64,000 bases of DNA from Candidatus Planktophila versatilis (GTDB lineage: Bacteria > Actinomycetota > Actinomycetes > Nanopelagicales > Nanopelagicaceae): NCBI RefSeq assembly GCF_002288265.1, contig NZ_CP016778.1:620001-684000 (forward strand), read 5' to 3'. The position numbers and the translations under genes were made by a program. The notes below the pieces were generated by a model. It was not told where the DNA came from. It worked only from the letters and a program-made list of their open reading frames with translations, and ran no database searches. This document shows positions 9,467 to 18,203 of the stretch, piece by piece (the first letter of the stretch is position 1; each line of letters begins with the position of its first letter).

Positions 9467-10362
9467 CGCAGAGCCGATATCAATCTATCGACGCTAGCCC
9501 CTAACCCGTACTCCTCTTTGATGGCATAGATTGCAGATAAGTCATCTGGCTTAGCGGGAGTATCTATTTTCATGGAAGGAATGGCCACATCGCGCGCGCA
9601 GTTGACCAGTGTCGGTACAATCTTCAAATAGTCCGCTCCTTCAATAATTTTCTTGGCAAGTGACGCACTCAGTACTTCATGTCCAGCCTTAGCACCAGCC
9701 AGTGCATCTTCTACCGAAGCGAAATTGTTGGCAATCAGGGCTGCACCTTTCTCACCTATCCCCTTTACTCCAGGCAAGCCATCGGAAGGATCTCCTCTAA
9801 ACATGGCAAAGAGGGCATACCTATCCCCTGGTATTCCATACTTGTTGGCAACCCAAGAGCTATCAACTAAGTCATGTTGCGAGATTCCTTTTGCCAGGTA
9901 AACAACTTTTACATCTCGTTTGTCATCAACCAGCTGAAAGAGATCCCTATCTCCCGTCACAATACGAATAGGGCCCTTTTCTCTCACGGCAAAGGTGGCC
10001 ATAACATCATCGGCCTCATAGTCATCAACGCCGACCATCGGAATGCCAAACGCATCTAGTAGGTCCAGTAATACTGGAATCTGCGGAGTGAGAGTCTCTG
10101 GCTCTTCTTCCACTTCACTATCATCCTCAAGTCGATTAGCTTTATATGCAGGAAATAAATCGACTCTCCAGGATGGGCGCCAGTCTCCCTCTATGCAAGC
10201 AACTATTCGGTTGGGTGAATACATACCAATTAAGCGGGCGGTCATATCAAGATATCCGCGAATGGCGTTGACCGGCATTCCGCTCGGAGACAAAAGCGTG
10301 TCCGGCATTCCATAGTAGGCGCGATACCAAAGTGAGGCGCTATCTAGAAGCATGAGCGTCAT
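9460..10362 (-). CDS. 5'-3' exonuclease, DNA polymerase I N-terminal type
   Basis: Stand-alone flap/5'-3' exonuclease of the PolA N-terminal family (Rv2090 type), expected to remove flaps and RNA primers. Metal-binding acidic clusters are visible in V-D-D-Y-E-A-D-D and T-G-D-R-D-L-F-Q-L-V, followed by a helix-hairpin-helix D-G-L-P-G-V-K-G-I-G-E-K. Length is 300 residues, with no polymerase domain. It starts at an ATGA overlap with the helY stop. Whether a full polA exists elsewhere cannot be seen. Confidence 0.9.
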   Translation of the reverse strand: MTLMLLDSASLWYRAYYGMPDTLLSPSGMPVNAIRGYLDMTARLIGMYSPNRIVACIEGDWRPSWRVDLFPAYKANRLEDDSEVEEEPETLTPQIPVLLDLLDAFGIPMVGVDDYEADDVMATFAVREKGPIRIVTGDRDLFQLVDDKRDVKVVYLAKGISQHDLVDSSWVANKYGIPGDRYALFAMFRGDPSDGLPGVKGIGEKGAALIANNFASVEDALAGAKAGHEVLSASLAKKIIEGADYLKIVPTLVNCARDVAIPSMKIDTPAKPDDLSAIYAIKEEYGLGASVDRLISALRW

Positions 10363-12734
10363 AGCTCACCCAACATATAGGAAACAACACCGCGATCTAA
10401 ACGTTTGACACCCTCTTTACATATCGGACGAAGATTCTCTGCGGCGCCACCAATCTGAGTAAGTAAATCAATCAATTGCTTGATGCATCGGACGAAATCA
10501 CCAACCGTCATATCGGTGCCTTTGATAACACTGCTCAGTGAGTGGCCATTGGCCCAGCGATATGCGGCATAACAGAAACCAAAATCGGGCTCACGTTGGG
10601 TCTTCACATCAAACTCATTTTCAATATCCTCAAGTTCCACCCAAATCTTGGCAACAACGGCAAGGGCGTTGGCGACATTTTGGTGTGGCATCTTGGGGGC
10701 ATAGTTTTCAACACTTCGACTCTCATAGATCATCGCGGAGGCAACCGATAAGAGTTCGACCGGAGTTAGATTTTCAAAGACTCCCCTACGAATTGATTCG
10801 GTGAGAAGCAAATCTGATTCAGCATAAATCTTTGCCAGAATCTTGCCTTGCGCTAGTGGCTTTTCACCCTCGATATAGCCAAGATGGGTCAGCACATTAC
10901 AGATTCGGTCGAATGTCTTTGCAATCACGTGAGTGCGATTTTCCACACGAGAACGTAAACCTTCAGATTCCCTGTTCAATCTATCGGCGCGTTCGGCAAA
11001 TCGGGCGTGTGTTTCGCGATCGTTACAGGAGTGGCAGGGATGGGCACGAAGTGCACGCCGCATGGAATCAAGTTCGTTCTCCATCTTTACTCTCTGACGT
11101 TGATCAAAGGTGCGCCGACCATCTCGTTTGCTCAGCAATCGCTCTAGTTCCTTAATATCGATTCGAGTGCGGGCATACTCTGAAAAGTTCCCGAGATGGC
11201 ATTGTGCAGACTCATCTTGCTCTGCTGCAGCAGAATCATTCTTTCGTATCTGTCTGACTAATCCAATAACTGCTCGGTCTGCTTGGAACTGGGCAAAGGA
11301 TGACTCCAGACTTCCTCGCGCACGTTCTCTTCCAAAACGGGCGATGAGATTAATCGACATGTTGTAGGTGGGAGTAAAGGAAGAACGAAGTGGATATGTT
11401 CGAGTTGAAGCTAGCCCCGCTGCGGTAGCAGAATCTACAGTTGGAGACCACTGCACAACGGCGTTACCTTCAATATCAATTCCGCGACGACCTGCTCGAC
11501 CAGTGAGCTGGGTGTACTCCCCGGGTGTAATCGAAACGTGTGCCTCACCATTCCACTTCGTGAGCTTTTCTAAGACAACGGTGCGCGCTGGCATATTAAT
11601 TCCAAGTGCCAAGGTTTCAGTAGCAAAGACCGCCTTGACCAGACCACGCTTAAAAAGATCTTCTACCGCGCCCTTAAAGCTAGGCAACATACCTGCATGG
11701 TGGGCAGCGATTCCACGTTCGAGTGCGGTGAGCCAATCGCGATAACCTAAAACTTCTAAATCCTCTTCGGCTAGGTTCTGCGTGTAACGCTGGGCGGTTG
11801 CAACAATTTCTATCCGCTCTTCAGTAGTTGTTAACTTCACTCCCTCATTCAGGCACTGCTTAACCGCAGCATCACAGCCGACACGGGAGAAGATGAAGGT
11901 AATTGCAGGCAATAAGTTCTCTCGCTGAAGCTTCTCGATAATTTCAGCACGTGATAATCGACTTTCACTATCGTTAAATCTATCGCGCCGTCCTCTGGGT
12001 GCTTTGGTCCGTCGTAGCGCTTCTCGCTCAAGACCTAAAATCTCAGGATTGATTCTTCCTGGTTCGTTAAAGAGATCAATCATCCGATCGCCAATAAGTA
12101 CATGTTGATAGAGCGGGATGGGTCTGATTTCACTGACTATCACCTCGGTGGCGCCACGTATCTCACCGAGCCATTCGCCAAATTCTTCAGCATTGGAGAC
12201 AGTCGCAGAAAGTGAGACCACCTGCACGCTCTCCATGAGGTGAATAAGAACTTCTTCCCACACCGCTCCGCGAAACTTATCGGCTAAATAATGCACCTCA
12301 TCCATCACTACTGATCCAAGATTGGTGAGCGTAGATGAGTTCGCATAAAGCATGTTTCGAAGGACTTCAGTGGTCATCACCAAGATGTCAGCTTCCGAGT
12401 TGATGTTTGTATCACCGGTCAGAAGACCCACACGGTGTTCACCAAAACGTTCTTGAAACTCAGCAAACTTCTGGTTTGAAAGAGCTTTTATGGGTGTTGT
12501 ATAAAAACATTTCCTTCCGCGAGCCAGTGAACTAAAAGCTGCAAACTCTCCTACTACCGTCTTGCCGGCTCCGGTTGGCGCTGCCACGAGTACACCCTTG
12601 CCATCTTCAACGGCTTGACAAGCGGTAATCTGAAATTCATCAAAACCGAAATCAAACTGCTCAATGAATTGGGTTGTGAGGGGGTGAGTCCCTCGCTTCT
12701 TGGCGGCTGCGTATTGCTCCGCCGGCGTGGTCAT
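10359..12734 (-). CDS. helY: Superfamily 2 helicase HelY (Ski2/Mtr4-like)
   Basis: DExH-box ATPase of the Ski2-like group, likely an RNA or DNA unwinding enzyme. Walker A A-P-T-G-A-G-K-T (52-59) and DEVH (145-148) are clear, as are S-A-T (motif III) and Q-L-T-G-R-A-G-R-R-G (motif VI). A long C-terminal helical region of DSHCT type follows. I place the start at 12734, where ATGA overlaps the stop of the lipid kinase; an ATG at 12743 would add three residues and the open frame extends to 12767. Length 791 residues, shorter than the mycobacterial protein (about 900). Order kinase-helY-exonuclease keeps it in the tat-linked block. Confidence 0.93.
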   Translation of the reverse strand: MTTPAEQYAAAKKRGTHPLTTQFIEQFDFGFDEFQITACQAVEDGKGVLVAAPTGAGKTVVGEFAAFSSLARGRKCFYTTPIKALSNQKFAEFQERFGEHRVGLLTGDTNINSEADILVMTTEVLRNMLYANSSTLTNLGSVVMDEVHYLADKFRGAVWEEVLIHLMESVQVVSLSATVSNAEEFGEWLGEIRGATEVIVSEIRPIPLYQHVLIGDRMIDLFNEPGRINPEILGLEREALRRTKAPRGRRDRFNDSESRLSRAEIIEKLQRENLLPAITFIFSRVGCDAAVKQCLNEGVKLTTTEERIEIVATAQRYTQNLAEEDLEVLGYRDWLTALERGIAAHHAGMLPSFKGAVEDLFKRGLVKAVFATETLALGINMPARTVVLEKLTKWNGEAHVSITPGEYTQLTGRAGRRGIDIEGNAVVQWSPTVDSATAAGLASTRTYPLRSSFTPTYNMSINLIARFGRERARGSLESSFAQFQADRAVIGLVRQIRKNDSAAAEQDESAQCHLGNFSEYARTRIDIKELERLLSKRDGRRTFDQRQRVKMENELDSMRRALRAHPCHSCNDRETHARFAERADRLNRESEGLRSRVENRTHVIAKTFDRICNVLTHLGYIEGEKPLAQGKILAKIYAESDLLLTESIRRGVFENLTPVELLSVASAMIYESRSVENYAPKMPHQNVANALAVVAKIWVELEDIENEFDVKTQREPDFGFCYAAYRWANGHSLSSVIKGTDMTVGDFVRCIKQLIDLLTQIGGAAENLRPICKEGVKRLDRGVVSYMLGEL

Positions 12735-13597
12735 AGGGGCCATGTTAGTCCAGCACCTGCGATACATTGCGCCGAAACTGGAACTGGACCTATTCGCTCG
12801 CCGTCGGCGTATGCAATTGCATCAGCGTTGAGTTCGATCTTCTTGGTGCGAAATATCTCAACGGCTGGATGTGTGATGTGAGAGCCGGAAAACACTTTCG
12901 GGAATACCTTTATGAACTCCAACTTACTCACAGGTTTCAGAATCATCACATCAAAGAGGCCATCATCGAGTTTTGCATGCGGGCAGACAAGCATCCCTCC
13001 CCCATAGGATCTCCCATTGCCAATCGCAATCAACATCGCTTTGGTAGTGAAGGTGCGATTGTCGGTAGTAATCTCATATTCGATCGGCGCAAATCTTGGG
13101 AGTTCAAGGGCTATCGCAACGTTATATCGCTGCGGTCCACGAGGCCAGGCCATTGAATTTGCTTTCTCATTAACTACAGAATCAAAACCAGTCGAAAGAA
13201 TTGCAGCAAACCATTCAGAATCAACATTACCTAAGTCAATCGGCGTTGCCGGACTACTGATGACATGATCAAGGTAATTTGTGGAATCTTCTAGTGACCA
13301 ACCCAAAGAACGAACGATGTCATTGCCAGTGCCGGCAGGAATCACTGCAAAGGCAATAGATCGAGGAACTACTAACTGCAAAACAAGATGCGCAAGTCCA
13401 TCACCGCCGATAGAGATGACACCATCGCATGGGTGGGTATCTAAAAAGTGCTCGAGCTCTGCCTTGAGCCCCTTTGCTGAGCGCGATGAGAAGACTTGAT
13501 ACTTCAACTTCCGCTGGGCGAAGTAAGCCGTAACTTTCTCACCAGCCAGCGCGCCCTTGCCATGTCCAGATGTTGGATTGATGGCTAACGCCCACAT
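12731..13597 (-). CDS. Diacylglycerol/lipid kinase family protein
   Basis: Lipid kinase of the DagK/YegS family that phosphorylates diacylglycerol or a related lipid. The nucleotide-binding motifs G-G-D-G (64-67) and P-A-G-T-G-N-D (87-93) are complete, and N-P-T-S-G (7-11) begins the domain. Length 288 residues. The ATG at 13597 is preceded at exactly 6 nt by TAGGCT, so it probably has a leaderless transcript of its own within the tat-helY block. The substrate cannot be deduced; recycling of diacylglycerol is the likeliest role. Confidence 0.87.
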   Translation of the reverse strand: MWALAINPTSGHGKGALAGEKVTAYFAQRKLKYQVFSSRSAKGLKAELEHFLDTHPCDGVISIGGDGLAHLVLQLVVPRSIAFAVIPAGTGNDIVRSLGWSLEDSTNYLDHVISSPATPIDLGNVDSEWFAAILSTGFDSVVNEKANSMAWPRGPQRYNVAIALELPRFAPIEYEITTDNRTFTTKAMLIAIGNGRSYGGGMLVCPHAKLDDGLFDVMILKPVSKLEFIKVFPKVFSGSHITHPAVEIFRTKKIELNADAIAYADGERIGPVPVSAQCIAGAGLTWPL

Positions 13598-13603
13598 AGG
13601 ACG

Positions 13604-13609
13604 AGCCTA
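13604..13609 (-). promoter_or_regulatory. Leaderless -10 of lipid kinase gene
   Basis: TAGGCT followed by 6 nt and the ATG at 13597. It lies in the 16-bp gap after the tatC stop. The same hexamer and spacing precede the prepilin-peptidase gene at 62267. Confidence 0.55.
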
Positions 13610-13613
13610 TCGG

Positions 13614-14429
13614 CTATTCTGTAATTGGGGTTGGTGCAGCGATCTTGGTACTGCCAGTTTCTACATCTTGAACTTTACTATCTCGCTTCTTATCTACAAG
13701 CAGAGCAATCCCAGCTGCCATAAAGTAGAAGAGAATTAAAGGAGCAGACAGTAGAGCCATACTCAATGGGTCCCCTGTTGGTGATAGGGCTGCAACCGCA
13801 AGACAGATAGAAAATATCCATGCGCGCCAGGGTTTGAGGATGGTGCGTCCTCTTAAGAATCCAATCAGGTTAAAGGTGAGTAAGAATACTGGTAGCTCAA
13901 AGGCGAGACCTACGAACAGAATTATTCGGAGAACGAAATCTAAGTAATCATCAAAGCGCACCAAGTTGCTCACCGCATCCGGAGTGAAGCCAAAAAGCGC
14001 TTGTATAGCTATGGGTAGAATCAAGTAACCAAGAGTTGCTCCCATAATGAAGAAAGGGGTGGCGGCTGTGATAAAAAGAAAACTATTGCGCTTCTCTTTT
14101 CTATGAAGTGCAGGGGCAATGAACGCCCAAAGTTGGTAAAGCCAGAATGGAGCGGAGACTATAACTGCAGTCATGAGAGCCACCTTGATCTGCAAATCTA
14201 GCGGACCCAAGACACCACTGATATATAAAGGCCCACAACTTGCAGCTCCTGAAGCTTGGGCTGTTCGCAAATCGCATACAGGTTTAGCTAGGGCAACGAG
14301 AATTGAATTGTAAAAATACCATCCCCCACCAAATGCCACGACAATTGCGATTGCTGAACTCAGAACTCGTTTCCTGAGTTCTCGTAGGTGATCGATGAGC
14401 GGCATCTGCCCTTGTCGTTTAGATGCCAT
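13614..14429 (-). CDS. tatC: Sec-independent translocase TatC
   Basis: Multispanning receptor of the twin-arginine export system that binds the RR signal peptide. It begins M-A-S-K-R-Q-G-Q-M-P-L-I-D-H-L-R-E-L-R-K-R, the conserved cytoplasmic N-terminus. Six hydrophobic segments follow, with F-E-L-P-V-F in the fourth region. The start at 14429 (271 residues) is 4 nt after the tatA stop and has AAGAGAAG upstream; the open frame extends to 14462 but would overlap tatA. No tatB is seen; actinobacterial tatB is normally elsewhere. Confidence 0.95.
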   Translation of the reverse strand: MASKRQGQMPLIDHLRELRKRVLSSAIAIVVAFGGGWYFYNSILVALAKPVCDLRTAQASGAASCGPLYISGVLGPLDLQIKVALMTAVIVSAPFWLYQLWAFIAPALHRKEKRNSFLFITAATPFFIMGATLGYLILPIAIQALFGFTPDAVSNLVRFDDYLDFVLRIILFVGLAFELPVFLLTFNLIGFLRGRTILKPWRAWIFSICLAVAALSPTGDPLSMALLSAPLILFYFMAAGIALLVDKKRDSKVQDVETGSTKIAAPTPITE

Positions 14430-14433
14430 CAGA

Positions 14434-14616
14434 TTACTTCTCTTTTTTGCCGTCTTCTTCAATAACAGAATCGTCAGCCTTCATCTCTTTCATCTCACTC
14501 TTGAAGATTCGCATCGAACGGCCGAGAGAACGAGCAGAATCAGGAAGACGCTTTGCACCGAAGAGGACCAGAACAACAATAAGCAGGATGATGATTTCTT
14601 TTGGACCTAGATTCAT
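14434..14616 (-). CDS. tatA: Sec-independent translocase pore subunit TatA
   Basis: Small single-span protein that oligomerises to form the Tat translocation path. One membrane segment (residues about 7-25) is followed by the F-G-A-K-R-L-P-D hinge, an amphipathic helix and a charged tail ending E-D-G-K-K-E-K; 60 residues in all. AAGGAG stands 8 nt upstream of the ATG. Cotranscribed with tatC directly downstream and with pafCB upstream, the conserved actinobacterial order. Confidence 0.95.
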   Translation of the reverse strand: MNLGPKEIIILLIVVLVLFGAKRLPDSARSLGRSMRIFKSEMKEMKADDSVIEEDGKKEK

Positions 14617-14687
14617 ATTGTGAACTCCTTAGCGTGAGATTTGAACATAGATTACACCAGGTATCTTTGAATGGGTAGGCGAGGAAA

Positions 14688-15614
14688 TCACCCCTCATAA
14701 CGGTTGAGTATCACTTTGGCTCTTTTGGCGAGTTCACTCCGGATCTCTGCTGGGGCGAGAAGTTCGATAGCGCCGCCAGATGCCAACACAGACCTTGCAA
14801 TCCAATGTTGTGAAAACGACGAACTTTCGAAGACGGTTCCAGCTTCCAGGTTAGATTCTTGAAAGCGTTCGGCAACATCTCTAGTTGGCCTCAGCACCTT
14901 TACCGAAAAATCAATTTTCTCGGGATTAACAGGTGGCGCTGTCGAAGGCTTTTTCACCTGCGCTGAAATTGCTGCTTGAATTCTATCTATCCGGAAATGT
15001 CTGAAATCAAGGGCTGTGAAGCAGTACGCGTGCAGGTACAAATACCCCTGACTCTCAAGTATCTCTAGCGGAAGTACGACCCTCGAGGAGACTTCATCCT
15101 TATAGAGCGAGTGATATGAGATCTGCAGTCCACTGCGATGAGCTATCGCTTCCTTTACTGAAGTTGTTACTTCATGGCTGATATCACTTGATGCGGAGAG
15201 CGCTAATGGAAGATTAACAAGGCGGGCGATACGTTGTGAAAGTGAACTAATTGCTTCTATAAGATCTGTTCTTTTGGTCGAAATTGCAGATCGCAGGACA
15301 TCTAAACCAAGAACGAGCGCTACACCCTCTTCGTGTGTGATGGATCGAGGCTTTGCAAGGGTTGGTGCATTTCTAATCGTCACGTAACCAGATTCAAAAT
15401 CTAAATCCATTAGTTCTAGCGGCGTGTAGCCGGGAAGGCCGCACATCCAAAGTGTCGTCAAATCGCTGATCATTTGGTTAGTGGAGACCTCGAACACTTC
15501 GGCCAAATCAACAAGAGAAATACCCTGATGTGTATTGATATACGGAACGAGATCTAGCAATCGAGAAGTGCGCTCTAATGGGCTCACAGCATTCTTTGGC
15601 GCGTTCTTAGCCAT
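14688..15614 (-). CDS. pafC: WYL-domain regulator PafC
   Basis: Partner of PafB in the PafBC activator, which in mycobacteria drives the LexA/RecA-independent DNA damage response. It has an N-terminal winged helix (S-R-L-L-D-L-V-P-Y-I onward) and a WYL domain around G-Y-L-Y-L-H-A-Y-C and F-R-H-F-R-I-D-R-I. Start at ATG 15614 (308 residues), with GGAG 4-8 nt upstream and an 8-nt overlap with the pafB stop; the open frame extends to 15689 but that extension is out of family. Lies between pafB and tatA as in M. tuberculosis. Confidence 0.88.
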   Translation of the reverse strand: MAKNAPKNAVSPLERTSRLLDLVPYINTHQGISLVDLAEVFEVSTNQMISDLTTLWMCGLPGYTPLELMDLDFESGYVTIRNAPTLAKPRSITHEEGVALVLGLDVLRSAISTKRTDLIEAISSLSQRIARLVNLPLALSASSDISHEVTTSVKEAIAHRSGLQISYHSLYKDEVSSRVVLPLEILESQGYLYLHAYCFTALDFRHFRIDRIQAAISAQVKKPSTAPPVNPEKIDFSVKVLRPTRDVAERFQESNLEAGTVFESSSFSQHWIARSVLASGGAIELLAPAEIRSELAKRAKVILNRYEG

Positions 15615-16545
15615 GTGTCTCCAATATATCTTTGAGACTTGAAATGATGATCTCGCGCAGCTCCACTGGCGAATGAACATAGACATCATCTCCGTGCCAG
15701 AGGATCAAGGCAGCCAGAGTTTTCATATCTAGGATCGGAATCTGAATCTGATCCCACTCACCTTTCGACTTCGTCGATGATGCGAGAGCGCGCAGTGAGG
15801 TGCCTTTGCCGCGACGGACATCAATTACTGCGTCGATGTTCTTCACTGTTTCGAATAGACTCTGAGAATCAAAGTTTTCGGGAGTTTCGAACTTCTTAGG
15901 TCCTTTCTTCACGGTAAAAGTTCCGATTACTCGATCAAAACGGAAGGTCCGAACCTCCTCGATACTCTGATCTACTCCAGCTAAATACCAGTGGCCTGAG
16001 CGGGTTGATAGAGCTATCGGAACAATACGTCTATTTTCCACCGTCAAGTCATAGTTTTGGTAAGTAAATTCAAGAATCTGGTGCTCTGCAATAGCGCGCG
16101 TGATCTTCGGAAGATCTAATCCATCATCAGAGAAGAAGGGTATAGAGTCCGGCAAATTTGCTTCATCAACTGGTATTCCAAGTGAATTCAACTTAACCAG
16201 TGCGCGCTGCGCAGCATCATCTAGTGAAGCTCCTTGCCATGCCTGAGCGGCTAAGGACAAAAGAGAAATTTCAAGGGCAGTAATATCACCAAGATCTAGT
16301 TGGTATCTCTCCTGCTTGATGCGATAACCGGCCTCATCATTAAAGAGTGGGTCGAAGGAACCAACTTCTATCTCTATGCCAAGAGAGCGTAGATCATCTT
16401 TATCTCGCTCGAACATTCTCTCTTTAGACTCAAGACTTCCTTCATAGCCCTCAATAGTCCTAAAGATTTCAGATTTAGTAATGAATCTCTTCGTTGCTAA
16501 GAGCGCAATCGTGAGATTAATGAGTCGTTCACTCTTCCGTGACAC
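15607..16545 (-). CDS. pafB: WYL-domain regulator PafB
   Basis: First subunit of the PafBC transcription activator. N-terminal winged helix (S-E-R-L-I-N-L-T-I-A-L-L onward) and a canonical WYL domain containing S-G-H-W-Y-L-A-G and R-T-F-R-F-D-R-V, thought to sense a single-stranded nucleic acid ligand. I place the start at GTG 16545 because AAAGG lies 7 nt upstream; GTG 16554 is an alternative and the frame is open to 16593. It overlaps the trmI stop by about 17 nt. pafA, pup, dop, mpa and prcBA, which neighbour pafBC and trmI in many actinobacteria, are not here. Confidence 0.88.
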   Translation of the reverse strand: MSRKSERLINLTIALLATKRFITKSEIFRTIEGYEGSLESKERMFERDKDDLRSLGIEIEVGSFDPLFNDEAGYRIKQERYQLDLGDITALEISLLSLAAQAWQGASLDDAAQRALVKLNSLGIPVDEANLPDSIPFFSDDGLDLPKITRAIAEHQILEFTYQNYDLTVENRRIVPIALSTRSGHWYLAGVDQSIEEVRTFRFDRVIGTFTVKKGPKKFETPENFDSQSLFETVKNIDAVIDVRRGKGTSLRALASSTKSKGEWDQIQIPILDMKTLAALILWHGDDVYVHSPVELREIIISSLKDILETHG

Positions 16546-17380
16546 CGTAAGCACCTTTTGCCGGACGTCTGCGGCGAGCCAACACTTCAACACCTGGTGC
16601 CATTCGCCTGCTTTGGATAAGGAAACCGGTGTGACCGATCATTCTTTGTTGCGGGCGAACGGCAAGGCCTTCATGATGCCAACCTCGAACAATTGTTTCT
16701 GAACTCTCTGGTTCAGTGAAGTGTCCGTCTGCTTTGAGTGCTTCCGCTGTTGCCGAAAGCTGGGTGGTAGTTGCCACGTAGGCTAGAAATACTCCCCCTG
16801 GACGTAATACCTCGGCAGCCATCGAAACGCATTCCCAAGGAGCAAGCATGTCAAGGATCACGCGATCATATTTCTCGGTAAAGATTTGCTCCTGGACCGA
16901 ACCCACATCTAACTTCCAATTTTTAGGTGGTGCCCCAAAGTAATTTTCAATATTTGCTTGCGCGTTATCGGCAAAATCTTGACGGCGCTCAACTGAATGA
17001 ACAGAACCATTCTCACCTACGGCGCGTAGAAGTGAGAGCGTAAGCGCCCCGCTACCCACACCTGCCTCAAGAACTCGCGCTCCAGGGTAGATATCTGCAA
17101 CTCCGACAATCATTGCTGCATCTTTTGGATACACAATTGTGGCCCCGCGCGGCATAGATAAAACATAATCGGCCAGCAATGGAATGAATGCTGTGAATTT
17201 AAGTCCAGCGGTAGTGCTGACAACTGAGCCTTCGGGTAATCCGATGAGATCATCGTGAGTAATCCAGCCCTTATGGGTGTGCCACTCTTTACCAGGGGTT
17301 ATCGTGAAGGTATATAGCTTTCCCTTGGGATCGGTAAGTTGAATACGATCGCCGGCTTTAAAGAACCCATGTTCAGACAC
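16529..17380 (-). CDS. trmI: tRNA (adenine-58-N1) methyltransferase TrmI
   Basis: SAM-dependent methylase making m1A58 in the T-loop of tRNA. The SAM site E105-A-G-V-G-S-G-A and the downstream I-L-D-M-L-A-P-W motif are typical of the TrmI/Rv2118c group; the N-terminal beta domain precedes them. Length 283 residues. The start is GTG at 17380 preceded 6 nt upstream by TAAGAT, consistent with a leaderless transcript. In mycobacteria this gene borders the proteasome cluster; here it abuts pafB directly. Confidence 0.94.
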   Translation of the reverse strand: MSEHGFFKAGDRIQLTDPKGKLYTFTITPGKEWHTHKGWITHDDLIGLPEGSVVSTTAGLKFTAFIPLLADYVLSMPRGATIVYPKDAAMIVGVADIYPGARVLEAGVGSGALTLSLLRAVGENGSVHSVERRQDFADNAQANIENYFGAPPKNWKLDVGSVQEQIFTEKYDRVILDMLAPWECVSMAAEVLRPGGVFLAYVATTTQLSATAEALKADGHFTEPESSETIVRGWHHEGLAVRPQQRMIGHTGFLIQSRRMAPGVEVLARRRRPAKGAYGVTEE

Positions 17381-17386
17381 AGAGGC

Positions 17387-17392
17387 ATCTTA
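17387..17392 (-). promoter_or_regulatory. Leaderless -10 of trmI
   Basis: TAAGAT, then 6 nt, then GTG at 17380. There is no purine-rich ribosome site in the interval. Confidence 0.55.
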
Positions 17393-17426
17393 GGCGAGGA
17401 ATGACTCCCCGCGCTGGCGCGGGCGG

Positions 17427-17432
17427 TATCGT
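17427..17432 (+). promoter_or_regulatory. Leaderless -10 of RecB-like nuclease gene
   Basis: TATCGT, then 8 nt, then ATG at 17441. It lies in the 60-bp divergent gap shared with trmI. Confidence 0.45.
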
Positions 17433-17440
17433 CGGCGCCC

Positions 17441-18196
17441 ATGGAGCAGTTACGTCTTTCCCCCAGCAGAATGAATGATTTCACCAACTGCCCACAACTC
17501 TATAAATACCGAGCGATAGACCTCTTGCCTGAACCGCCCAGTATTGATGCAGAACGCGGGAAGTTAATTCACTCAGTGTTAGAAGACATCTTTGAACTTC
17601 CTGCTTCGGATCGAACTTTTGAGAGCGCGGTTGATTTACTGCCCGCATCGTGGAGTGCGCAATTGGAGAAAACCCCCGAACTTGGTGCGCTAGTTCTTGA
17701 TGAGAAAGAGTGGATGGACCGTGCGCAGGCGCTATTGACTAACTACTTCTCCCTCGAAAACCCAACAACATTTGAATCAACCTATCGGGAACTGCATTTA
17801 GAGCGAAACATTTCGGATGAGGTTTACCTCCACGGTTATGTTGATCGACTTGATATCGCACCCACTGGTGAGGTGCGGATTGTTGATTACAAAACAGGCA
17901 AATCTCCCAAGCCGGGATGGGAGGAGAAAGCGCTGTTTCAGTTACGTGTATACGCTCTTCTCTACTGGCAGAACCACGGAGTTCTCCCCCGCATGCTTAA
18001 ATTGATTTACTTAGGTGATGTGAAAACTATTGAAAGTCAGCCGACCGAAGCACAGCTGACTTCTACTGAAAAGAAATTGAACAATATCGGCTCTGAGATT
18101 CTCACCGCTATTGAAACTGGGCACTTTCCCACACGGAAGTCTAGATTATGTGACTGGTGTTTCTTTAAAGCAATCTGCCCAGCACACGTAAAGTAG
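17441..18196 (+). CDS. RecB-family PD-(D/E)XK exonuclease with Fe-S box
   Basis: Single-domain nuclease of the Cas4/RecB C-terminal type (Rv2119 family). The nuclease core shows G-K-L-I-H-S-V-L-E near the start and V-D-Y-K-T-G-K at the catalytic DxK. Four cysteines suited to an iron-sulfur cluster are present: C17, C237, C240 and C246, in the N- and C-terminal split arrangement of AddB/Cas4. Length 251 residues. It is a single gene between trmI and metH with no cas1/cas2 nearby, so a DNA repair role is likelier than CRISPR. Its stop lies 7 bp from the convergent metH stop. Confidence 0.88.
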   Translation: MEQLRLSPSRMNDFTNCPQLYKYRAIDLLPEPPSIDAERGKLIHSVLEDIFELPASDRTFESAVDLLPASWSAQLEKTPELGALVLDEKEWMDRAQALLTNYFSLENPTTFESTYRELHLERNISDEVYLHGYVDRLDIAPTGEVRIVDYKTGKSPKPGWEEKALFQLRVYALLYWQNHGVLPRMLKLIYLGDVKTIESQPTEAQLTSTEKKLNNIGSEILTAIETGHFPTRKSRLCDWCFFKAICPAHVK

Positions 18197-18203
18197 TCAA
18201 GAA

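Noticed and set aside
14430-14462. Longer TatC beginning at 14462
   Set aside because: The extra residues are basic, not conserved, and would overlap tatA; the ATG at 14429 begins the conserved sequence and has a ribosome site.
17441-18196. Cas4 of a CRISPR system
   Set aside because: The Fe-S cysteines and nuclease motif match, but no cas genes or repeat arrays occur in the window, and the protein fits the Rv2119-type housekeeping family in its conserved location.
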